This document shows, one piece after another, positions 55,733 to 62,692 of a stretch of 64,000 bases of DNA. Position numbers and translations under genes: made by a program. The stretch's first letter is position 1; every line of letters begins with the position of its first letter. The notes under the pieces were generated by a model, which worked only from the letters and a program-made list of their open reading frames with translations, ran no database searches and was not told the origin of the DNA. Origin of the DNA: Bacillus thuringiensis (GTDB taxonomy: Bacteria; Bacillota; Bacilli; Bacillales; Bacillaceae_G); the NCBI RefSeq assembly GCF_001182785.1, contig NZ_CP012099.1, positions 152,501 to 216,500 on the forward strand, given 5' to 3'.

Positions 55733-57382
55733 TTAGGATTCTAATTTTTTCGCACGTTTTAATAATAAAAGAAAGACAATGATAACGAACCCTAGTATAA
55801 GGAAGAAGCCATATTGTTTTATATAATCAATTATGTCATTCGCACTGGTTGGTTTTTCAACGTGAATGCCGTCTTTATTCGTCGTAATATGAATATCTTT
55901 CATTTTTACTTCATTCTTTTCCTTTTGTAAATCAATCCATTCTATATTTGGAATACTTTCTAGATCCTTTAACACTTCTTTTAATGGTTTCACACCTAAG
56001 TAAGGATGATAGAATGCTCCAATAATCCCATCGGATAATTTAGCAACAGATAAAGCATTTGCTTTCATTTTAGCAATAGCTTGTGGCTTATCTTCTTCAA
56101 TAAAACCGACTGTTTCAGGCATTAATTTCATTCCGTGTAGAAATGATGGTGTACTTCTATATGCTGGAGAGTGCATGGATTTCCAAGTTGTATCACTTAA
56201 TTGTAGTTGTCCTACATAAGTTGAAAAGTATCTTGATAATATTTCATACCCTTTTTGAGACATTGTGTAATGAGGTGCTTCAAATGCGACAGGATATAGT
56301 TTAGCATCTACAAGTTCTTGAATCCCTTTTTCGATATGATCTGTCGTATATTTTTCCTCAAACTCTTCCCCTGTTTTTACATATTGGTTATATGCCTCTA
56401 TATTTGGAAAGTCATCTTTTGTCTTCGGTTTTTCATGTTTCGGTTGGCGAATTGGTTGATCTGTCTTTACGTCCCAAAATTCAAAACCTTCCCCAGTTTC
56501 ACTATCATAAAATTGGTGAGTGTAACCATGCATAATAATCGCTGCGCCATCATCTTGCATAGAGCGTAAAAGATCGACTAGTTCGGGTTTATCTTTTAAA
56601 TGTAGTGTTTTACCTGTATCCGGATCTGTATATACAGGAATAACAGTGATCATGTAAGGAATCTTCTTCTCTTTTAGTAATTCAGCAATTTCTTTCAATT
56701 GATTTATATCTGCTGCTGGGTGAACATCCTCAAGACGTAAATAAGCTAATTTTTTATTGGTTTCGGGTTTTTGCTGAAAATAAGAAAATAGGCTTTCGCC
56801 AATATAATAAGATATCCAATCAAAGAGGTTAGAAGTTGCTACATAATAAGAATTATTTTGCTGTACAATTAATGGATAAGTATTATTTCCTCTTAAAGCA
56901 TGTGCGAGAATTGTTCCGTTTGTATCAAGTTGTTTAATTGATCTTTCTTCTTCTAATATATTCTTTAGTTTACGTGTTGGATATTCAATTGTATCAGAGT
57001 TTATATCTTCATTTTTAAGTGTGATAAATGAAAAACGAGTAGATAACTGTTCTATATTTTGACCTAAAACTAGTAATGGTCCTGGGAAGCCTTCTAGAAA
57101 TTCCTTTGCTTCAGTAGAAAGTTCTTCTTGTTTTTCACCCATGTAAATAACATGTGTATACGAAGATTTATCAGTTATTTCAGCTAACTGTTTTATGTTT
57201 TTAATTGTTATATTATTAGTGAAATGCCCTACTTGTGTATTAAGTATTTGGATATCGCTTGTAATTTGATCATCGTTTGAACTGTATAAAATAAGGGTTT
57301 TTGGTTGTTCAGTTTTTTGTGCGGAAATAGGGACAGGAATTAATAGTAGTAAACTAAATAAGAGTAACAGCCGTTTTTTCAT
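55733..57382 (-). CDS. DUF2334 polysaccharide-deacetylase-like protein, surface-anchored
   Basis: 549 aa. Signal peptide (about 1-21, SAQ cleavage), a Rossmann-like N-terminal region (about 28-190), then a DUF2334 NodB-like barrel (about 210-470): LRLEDVHPAAD (Asp), IMHGYTHQFYDS (His pair) and FEAPHYTMS provide the metal-site residues. A C-terminal hydrophobic helix (about 523-543) and KRAKK tail anchor it facing outward. Probably modifies an extracellular polysaccharide; substrate unknown. Monocistronic. Confidence 0.82.
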   Translation of the reverse strand: MKKRLLLLFSLLLLIPVPISAQKTEQPKTLILYSSNDDQITSDIQILNTQVGHFTNNITIKNIKQLAEITDKSSYTHVIYMGEKQEELSTEAKEFLEGFPGPLLVLGQNIEQLSTRFSFITLKNEDINSDTIEYPTRKLKNILEEERSIKQLDTNGTILAHALRGNNTYPLIVQQNNSYYVATSNLFDWISYYIGESLFSYFQQKPETNKKLAYLRLEDVHPAADINQLKEIAELLKEKKIPYMITVIPVYTDPDTGKTLHLKDKPELVDLLRSMQDDGAAIIMHGYTHQFYDSETGEGFEFWDVKTDQPIRQPKHEKPKTKDDFPNIEAYNQYVKTGEEFEEKYTTDHIEKGIQELVDAKLYPVAFEAPHYTMSQKGYEILSRYFSTYVGQLQLSDTTWKSMHSPAYRSTPSFLHGMKLMPETVGFIEEDKPQAIAKMKANALSVAKLSDGIIGAFYHPYLGVKPLKEVLKDLESIPNIEWIDLQKEKNEVKMKDIHITTNKDGIHVEKPTSANDIIDYIKQYGFFLILGFVIIVFLLLLKRAKKLES

Positions 57383-57622
57383 ATTATTATTCTCCTAGTT
57401 TATATTTAGAATTCAATTTACAATTATATACAATAAATGCGTTATAGTCTATGAAAGTTACATTTTTGCACGTATTTACCAGCTTTTTTTTCACAAAATC
57501 GGTCTAAAGCATGATGATAATATGTATAGTTATTTGCTATGATAAAAGAGTAGTAGAATGTAGGTAATTGTAAAGGGAAGGCTGAAAGGGGACAAATTTC
57601 AGCGGAGAAAGAGGTAGAGGTA

Positions 57623-58156
57623 GTGAAGAAATTCTTTGTAGGATTTTTAGTTGTTCTTGGAGTATATTTATATTTCCAAGGAAAGTCTGAAGGAATGGAT
57701 AAGCTAGTGAATGGAACAAGCTATGTTGATTCAGAAGAAGCAAAACAGATGAAACAAATCATTATAGAGGAAGCGAAGAAAGTAAATCTTCCGGAATGGA
57801 TACCTCTTGCAATTGCCGAGCATGAAAGTCGATTAAATCCAAGAAGTGTTGGAGATAATGGAACTTCATTCGGATTGTTTCAACTACACCGCGGCGGCGG
57901 GCTTGCACCAGAACATTTAACTGATGATGAGCTGAAAGATCCACGTACAAATGCACAAATTGCAATGCCGCATTTGATGAAAGGATATAAGCGCGGGGTG
58001 CAAAAAGGTTTGACTGATTTTGCATTACTGAAATATATAGCGAATACATCTGGATGGCCAGGGAATTTAGGGCCAGAGTGGACGGATAATAACATGAAGT
58101 ATAACATCGGATTAGAAGATGTGTACTATCGAAATAAAGGTGTAATAAAAGAGTAG
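57623..58156 (+). CDS. Lytic transglycosylase-like SLT domain protein
   Basis: 177 aa, GTG start behind agaggtag. Signal-anchor helix (about 3-19), then an SLT/lysozyme-like domain: IPLAIAEHESRLNPRSVGDN with Glu as likely catalytic acid (about 67), GTSFGLFQLH, and ALLKYIANTSGWPG. Cleaves peptidoglycan glycan strands if active; it may act in cell-wall turnover or spore processes. Single gene. Confidence 0.82.
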   Translation: MKKFFVGFLVVLGVYLYFQGKSEGMDKLVNGTSYVDSEEAKQMKQIIIEEAKKVNLPEWIPLAIAEHESRLNPRSVGDNGTSFGLFQLHRGGGLAPEHLTDDELKDPRTNAQIAMPHLMKGYKRGVQKGLTDFALLKYIANTSGWPGNLGPEWTDNNMKYNIGLEDVYYRNKGVIKE

Positions 58157-58182
58157 GTTTTCGATACCTACTCTGTTTTTTT
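58150..58182. terminator. Bidirectional terminator
   Basis: Stem agagtaggt / acctactct followed by T residues, overlapping the 3' ends of both convergent genes. Confidence 0.8.
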
Positions 58183-58962
58183 ATGAATAATTTCATCCTT
58201 TTCTTTCGTAAAATACTGCATGAGTTGTATTTTCACCTCTTCTAGTTTTGTAGAAACTTGAGGTATTTTATATCCTACATACAGCGGTGAAACGACAAAT
58301 CTAGGAACAACTTTACAAATGATTTTTCCATTTAAGTAATAGAAGAATAAGTTATAACTACTACATCCTTTATGGAAATCTGTCAGTATGTAACGTACAG
58401 TTTGCTGAATGTAATTTGCCATATCATCTATATATGAAATATTATCAATGATTATATTGAATTCAGTGAAGCCAATAATGGGACGCTCTGAAATATTAAG
58501 CTCAATGCGTTCGTTTTTTTGAACAATTACCCCTTGGAAATTTTCTTCTTCAATATTTTCAAGATAATCTACATATTTCATTCCGATAATTTGCATGTGT
58601 GCATGATGCAAACTTCCACCTGAAAATGGACCATGATTTTTGTATAAAATCACAGATGCGAACTCTTCTTTCTTCTGTAAGTGTAACCAATGTTGAATAG
58701 AAAATTGCATTAATTTCCGCATATGTTCTTCTGTATATGTTGCGATATGATTTTCGCAATTATCGGTTTCAATTAACACTGTTTGAAATGTATCTTGTAA
58801 TGTAGGGAATTTATTTTTTAACCAAATAATAGAACCATCAGTTGCTAAAATATCCGTTAAATGTTCTTTATCGCAAAATGGACATGCAGCGCTTCTATTC
58901 CGAATACTTTCTGGTTTTTGTTTACCGATATCGTTTAAAAAATATAGTTGTTGTGTATCCAT
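58168..58962 (-). CDS. DUF4931 protein (HIT/GalT-like fold)
   Basis: 264 aa. Contains CPFCDKEH (about 27-34, a possible zinc half-site) and GGSLHHAHMQIIG (about 135-147), a His-rich motif like that of HIT/galactose-1-phosphate uridylyltransferase-type enzymes. This agrees with the DUF4931 family as I know it. Enzymatic substrate unknown; nucleotide transfer or hydrolysis is an inference from the fold. Monocistronic. Confidence 0.78.
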   Translation of the reverse strand: MDTQQLYFLNDIGKQKPESIRNRSAACPFCDKEHLTDILATDGSIIWLKNKFPTLQDTFQTVLIETDNCENHIATYTEEHMRKLMQFSIQHWLHLQKKEEFASVILYKNHGPFSGGSLHHAHMQIIGMKYVDYLENIEEENFQGVIVQKNERIELNISERPIIGFTEFNIIIDNISYIDDMANYIQQTVRYILTDFHKGCSSYNLFFYYLNGKIICKVVPRFVVSPLYVGYKIPQVSTKLEEVKIQLMQYFTKEKDEIIHKKTE

Positions 58963-59050
58963 TTATATATGCCCCTTTAAAATATGTGTAAAAATCCCGC
59001 TTAATACATTCGGGAAAAGGAGAAGGAAATCCTCTAAAGGCAATATGGAA

Positions 59051-59106
59051 AAAATAAAAGACAAGATATCCTCATTACGATAGGGTACCTTGTCTTTTAT
59101 TTTTTC
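59051..59106 (-). terminator. Terminator of 59-kb peptide operon
   Basis: Stem aaaataaaagacaag / cttgtcttttatttt with a 23-nt loop; overlaps the last codons of the 40-aa gene. Confidence 0.75.
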
Positions 59107-59219
59107 TCTAATAGTGTGTATGGATAATATAGAACATTTTCAGTATTTTTCTTTTTTCTATTTTTTATTGTGTATAAAGTAATTGCTGTGCTTGCAATTA
59201 TAATAATGGCTTTCTTCAT
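59097..59219 (-). CDS. Small membrane protein, 40 aa (third gene of peptide operon)
   Basis: Begins MKKAIIIIASTAITLYTIKN, one hydrophobic helix, then RKKK and a polar tail ending EKK. ATG 59219 is 9 nt after aaaagggg; an in-frame ATG 6 nt earlier is too close. Last of three peptides under the 59-kb BceR-type promoter. No family recognised. Confidence 0.65.
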   Translation of the reverse strand: MKKAIIIIASTAITLYTIKNRKKKNTENVLYYPYTLLEKK

Positions 59220-59235
59220 ATTCATATACCCCTTT

Positions 59236-59313
59236 TTATTGTTGGTTTAATTCTCGGCTAACTGCTTTTGCATCGACTAAAGCGTGTAAAATCATTTTCA
59301 CCATGTTCATCAT
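59236..59313 (-). CDS. Small peptide C2, 25 aa (A-family motif)
   Basis: Begins MMNMVKMILHALVDAKAVSR and ends ELNQQ. Ribosome site aaaaggag 9 nt before the first ATG. Shares ALVDAKAV-x3-LN with peptides A1-A3 but lacks their Asn-rich head, so it is a shorter relative. Function unknown. Confidence 0.7.
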   Translation of the reverse strand: MMNMVKMILHALVDAKAVSRELNQQ

Positions 59314-59329
59314 ATTTCTTCACTCCTTT

Positions 59330-59410
59330 TTATAGTTCATTTAGTTCTTTTACAACTGCTTGTCCGTTCACTAATACCTCAAAGATTGCTTTTACGATTT
59401 CTTTCATCAT
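59330..59410 (-). CDS. Small peptide C1, 26 aa (divergent A-family)
   Basis: Begins MMKEIVKAIFEVLVNGQAVV and ends KELNEL. Perfect ribosome site aggagg 8 nt upstream. Aligns with C2 and the A peptides as (V/A)LV(N/D)(G/A)(Q/K)AV-x3-LN. First gene after the promoter. Confidence 0.7.
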   Translation of the reverse strand: MMKEIVKAIFEVLVNGQAVVKELNEL

Positions 59411-59452
59411 GTTTGTTTCCTCCTTTTGTTTGTCTCTCTTGTTTACATCTTT

Positions 59453-59517
59453 ATTGTATAGGGAGGCATCTTTTCGTACTATCGCTTTCCATTACGTGAA
59501 CATAACAGTTTTGTAAG
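59453..59517 (-). promoter_or_regulatory. BceR-type box and promoter, 59-kb peptide operon
   Basis: On the minus strand CTTACA-aaac-TGTTAT, gttca, CGTAATGGAAAGCGATAG, 20 bp, TACAAT. The most divergent member of the set, but spacing is preserved exactly. Confidence 0.65.
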
Positions 59518-59645
59518 ATTTGATGTCACTTATTGAAATGTTTAGTCTATCTTCATTATTTTCAGAAAAATGACTATTCAAACATGAAATTGGAAAGTAT
59601 AATAAAGAAGTAAGTATTAAATTCCGTACGAAAGGGGTGAATGAG

Positions 59646-59780
59646 ATGAAACGTTCTTTAGCTGCACGTGCCAAATTTTTAGATTTTATCTATTTTTGTC
59701 GTGCGATTTTTCATGATGTAGTTGTTAACGGGATACGTATGCCCTTTTTTAACAATTGCATAGTGACTATTGAACGATAG
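59646..59780 (+). CDS. Leader ORF upstream of ABC-F gene, 44 codons
   Basis: ATG 59646 follows aaaggggtgaatgag; product begins MKRSLAARAKFLDFIYFCRA. Basic/aromatic composition, no known family. It precedes two terminator-like hairpins and the ABC-F gene, which is the layout of ribosome-mediated attenuators that control ABC-F antibiotic resistance genes (as described for vmlR in B. subtilis). Likely regulatory rather than functional as a protein. Confidence 0.6.
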   Translation: MKRSLAARAKFLDFIYFCRAIFHDVVVNGIRMPFFNNCIVTIER

Positions 59781-59811
59781 AAATCTCTTCACCCATTTTT
59801 AATAAACGTGT

Positions 59812-59884
59812 GAAAAGGGAGCTATTTGGCTTCCTTTTTCTATGCCGAAAACCATGGGGAATGTTTCTTTCTCATGGTTTTTTA
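59812..59884 (+). promoter_or_regulatory. Two terminator-like hairpins in ABC-F leader (putative attenuator)
   Basis: Hairpin 1: aaaagggagc / gcttccttttt (59813-59839). Hairpin 2: aaaaccatg / catggtttt followed by TT (59848-59883). The second ends 7 nt before the ABC-F ribosome site. Premature termination here would keep the gene off until ribosomes stall in the leader ORF. Confidence 0.6.
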
Positions 59885-59904
59885 TATTGAAAGGAGTACG
59901 GAAA

Positions 59905-61785
59905 ATGACTATTTGTAGTGTAAATAATGTAACGAAATCTTTTGGTGGAAACATCATATTTGAAAATATATCGCTTGAAATAAAGAATGGTGAACGTGTT
60001 GGGTTAGTTGGTCGTAACGGTAGTGGGAAGACAACAATCTTTGGGCTTCTAACGGGAATGGAGAGTTTGGATGCAGGAGCCATCCATATGAAGAAAGGTA
60101 CACGTATTGGTCATGTCGCACAAATTCCGAAGTTTGATGAGGTCCTGACTGTATATGATGTATTGAGTTCCGCTTTTAAAGTAGAAAAGGAATTAGAAAA
60201 AGAAATGCATGCTCTAGAAAAAAATATGGCGGAGGAGCAGGAACAATCTTCTTTGCAAAAGCTAATGGAGAGATACGGAGTAATTCAAGAAAAGTTTGCG
60301 TTCCTTGGTGGTTATGAAATAGAAGCAAATATAATGAAGGTAGCAAATGGCTTACAAGTGACAGACTTATTTTCAAGAGTATTTACGGAATTAAGTGGAG
60401 GAGAACAGACGAAAGTAAGCCTTGCATATATGCTATTGCAGAAACCAGATTTACTTCTATTAGATGAGCCAACAAATCATTTAGATTTATTTGCAGTTGA
60501 ATGGTTAGAGCAATTTTTAAAAGAATACACTGGAACAGTTATGGTTATTTCACATGATCGTTATTTCCTTGATGAAGTTGTAACGAAAATTTTTGATTTG
60601 GAAGATGGAGAGATTCACGTGTACCATACGAATTATTCTCAGTTCGTTGAGGAGAAGGAAGAAAGATTACTTCAAGAGTTTCAAGCTTATCAGGAGCAAC
60701 AAAAGAAAATAAAGAAAATGAAAGAAGCAATTAAGCGTCTACGTGAATGGGCAAATCAAGCGAACCCTCCGAATGAAGGATTGCATAAAAGAGCGAGAAA
60801 TATGGAACGTGCGTTAGAACGTATAGAGAAATTAAAGAGGCCAATCTTAGAACGAAAACAGATGGGTCTTCAGTTTGAAGGGCAAGAGAGAAGCGGGAAA
60901 GATGTTGTTGTAATGAAAGAAGTGAGCAAAGGTTTTGCTGGCCGACCTTTATTTGAACAAGCGAATTTACATGTGCGTTTTCAAGAGCGTGCGGCTATCG
61001 TTGGTCGTAATGGCACAGGAAAGACTACATTATTAAAACTACTATTAGAAGAAATAAATCCAGACGTTGGTGAAATTCGAATTGGTAGTAGTGTCAAAAT
61101 TGGTTATTTATCACAGCATACGTATGGCAATTTGAAGAGTAATGTATTGGAAGCGTTTAGAGAGTATGTAGCTGTAACCGAAGGAGAAGCAAGACATATA
61201 TTGGCTAAGTTTTTATTTTATGGTCCAGCAGTATTTAAGAAAGTAACGCAACTGAGCGGTGGAGAAAAAATGAGGTTAAGACTTGCGCAACTTATGTATC
61301 AAGACATCAATTTTCTAATTTTAGATGAGCCGACAAACCATCTTGATATTGAATCAAGGGAAGTTTTAGAGGAAGCCCTTGAGCAATATAATGGAACAAT
61401 CCTAGCTGTTTCACATGATCGTTATTTTTTAAATAAGTTATTTGAAAAGACGTACTGGATTGATGAATGTAAATTATTTGAGTTTGCAGGAAACTATGCA
61501 TGGGCTCGTCAAAAATGGGAAGAAAAGCTTGAGAAGCAAGTAATAAAGCAGAAACGCCAAGGGAGAAAGAGTGTTGAAATGGTTCCAGTAAAAGAGAAAA
61601 AGGCTAGGAATCTTGAAGAGATTGAAAATGAGTTAATGCATGTAGAAGAAGATATATATGCAATAGAATGTGAAATGGAACATGTAGCTGATGTTGAAAG
61701 ACTTGAAAAATTATATGAGGAAAAAACGATGAAAGAGTTGTTACGAGCGAAGTTATATAGTGAGTTAGAGAATATTGTGGAGTAA
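59905..61785 (+). CDS. ABC-F family ATPase, probable ribosome-protection protein
   Basis: 626 aa from ATG 59905, behind aaaggag; an upstream in-frame ATG (59842) lies inside hairpin 2. Two ABC domains without membrane segments: Walker A GRNGSGKTT and GRNGTGKTT, signatures LSGGEQTKV and LSGGEKMRL, Walker B LLLLDEPTNHLD and FLILDEPTNHLD. The linker between them (about 245-320) is a long basic helical pair of the P-site tRNA interaction type, and a charged C-terminal coiled coil follows. Attenuator-like leader suggests an antibiotic-resistance ABC-F (Vga/Lsa/VmlR-like) rather than a housekeeping one; drug range unknown. Confidence 0.87.
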   Translation: MTICSVNNVTKSFGGNIIFENISLEIKNGERVGLVGRNGSGKTTIFGLLTGMESLDAGAIHMKKGTRIGHVAQIPKFDEVLTVYDVLSSAFKVEKELEKEMHALEKNMAEEQEQSSLQKLMERYGVIQEKFAFLGGYEIEANIMKVANGLQVTDLFSRVFTELSGGEQTKVSLAYMLLQKPDLLLLDEPTNHLDLFAVEWLEQFLKEYTGTVMVISHDRYFLDEVVTKIFDLEDGEIHVYHTNYSQFVEEKEERLLQEFQAYQEQQKKIKKMKEAIKRLREWANQANPPNEGLHKRARNMERALERIEKLKRPILERKQMGLQFEGQERSGKDVVVMKEVSKGFAGRPLFEQANLHVRFQERAAIVGRNGTGKTTLLKLLLEEINPDVGEIRIGSSVKIGYLSQHTYGNLKSNVLEAFREYVAVTEGEARHILAKFLFYGPAVFKKVTQLSGGEKMRLRLAQLMYQDINFLILDEPTNHLDIESREVLEEALEQYNGTILAVSHDRYFLNKLFEKTYWIDECKLFEFAGNYAWARQKWEEKLEKQVIKQKRQGRKSVEMVPVKEKKARNLEEIENELMHVEEDIYAIECEMEHVADVERLEKLYEEKTMKELLRAKLYSELENIVE

Positions 61786-61792
61786 AGAGTAG

Positions 61793-61834
61793 AAAGCCAC
61801 TTCCTTTCAGTTTTGCTGGAGGAAGTGGCTTTTT
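61793..61834 (+). terminator. ABC-F terminator
   Basis: Stem aaagccacttcc / ggaagtggcttt followed by T residues. Confidence 0.9.
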
Positions 61835-61873
61835 CATAATGATATTTTGCTTTAAAGATTAAATGAAGCGATG

Positions 61874-61889
61874 TGTTTCACGTGAAACA
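61874..61889. other. parS site (Spo0J/ParB binding)
   Basis: TGTTTCACGTGAAACA, a perfect 16-bp palindrome identical to the Bacillus parS consensus. ParB loads here and spreads to recruit SMC for origin segregation. Its presence fits an origin-proximal location of this window. It lies in the intergenic region after the ABC-F gene. Confidence 0.9.
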
Positions 61890-62029
61890 GTAACTTAGAT
61901 AAATCCGTGTTCCTCAATTTGCATAGCTTGTGAAGCATATGAAATGATAAGGTGAAAAATAAATGTCATTAGTGGCTTTTCAATAGGAGTAATCACAAAA
62001 ACAAAGACTAATTATTTCCCGAGAGATAA

Positions 62030-62084
62030 AGTGAAACTTTAATCAGTGGGGGTTTTACTGTCCGGCAAATAGCGGGATAAATAT
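62030..62084. repeat. Truncated bcr1-like repeat
   Basis: agtgaaactttaatcagtgg repeats the left end of the 17479-17626 element; a short middle (ttttactgtccggcaaatag) is followed by cgggataaa, matching the right end. The structured centre is missing, so this is an internally deleted relative. The surrounding 61.84-62.12 kb has no other gene. Confidence 0.6.
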
Positions 62085-62126
62085 GTGTAACAGAGACTAG
62101 TGATTGAAAACGAAAAGAGAGCAAAG

Positions 62127-62324
62127 TTACAGCTTTACGCGCTGAACTCTGCTTTCTTTTTGTGTGGCATCTTCTCTCGTTGAAATTATAATAGCGATCC
62201 CGAGCATGATAAAAAAAGCTAAAAAGAGGACGAACTTTGGGAAGAACGGGAATAGTAATAACGCCCCGACTATCATAATTGTTAATAATACGTAGTGCAG
62301 GACGTATTGGAATAGTTTGTCCAT
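62127..62324 (-). CDS. Small two-helix membrane protein, 65 aa
   Basis: From ATG 62324, behind aagggggcg; an upstream in-frame ATG lacks a ribosome site. Hydrophobic stretches at about 8-26 and 27-45, then a charged tail (TREDATQKESRVQRVKL). No family recognised. Confidence 0.65.
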   Translation of the reverse strand: MDKLFQYVLHYVLLTIMIVGALLLFPFFPKFVLFLAFFIMLGIAIIISTREDATQKESRVQRVKL

Positions 62325-62692
62325 ATTTTCGCCCCCTTTTTGGTAATTGGTTATTATTATTCTATGTTTCATGCTGAAGGAATAGAAGTAGATTTTTAAG
62401 TTTTTAATACGAATTATAGCTGAGTTTTCTTAAAGTATAAATGTAGAGGGATAATTTTGGAAAAATTCTCAAAATATTTATTTAGAAAGAATTGACAAAA
62501 TATACTGAACGATATAAGCTAATAACCATAAAGTCTACCGGAAAGGTCGGAATAAGATTGTTACCCCTCAAAAACATCTATTTTTTTATGATTAAAACCG
62601 ACTTTTCCGATTGGCTATAAATGTGCTGTGGGAGGCATACATAAGCTTATAAGTTCAAAGGGTATAACTATTAAACAGTTAGGGTGGGGACA
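62325..62692 (+). other. Intergenic leader with long inverted repeat
   Basis: 368 bp upstream of the OppA-type gene. cggaaaggtcgg (about 62539-62550) pairs with ccgacttttccg (about 62599-62611), 11 of 12 positions plus a G-U, enclosing about 50 nt. No S-box core is present, unlike two other OppA-type leaders in this window. No gene seen. Confidence 0.5.
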
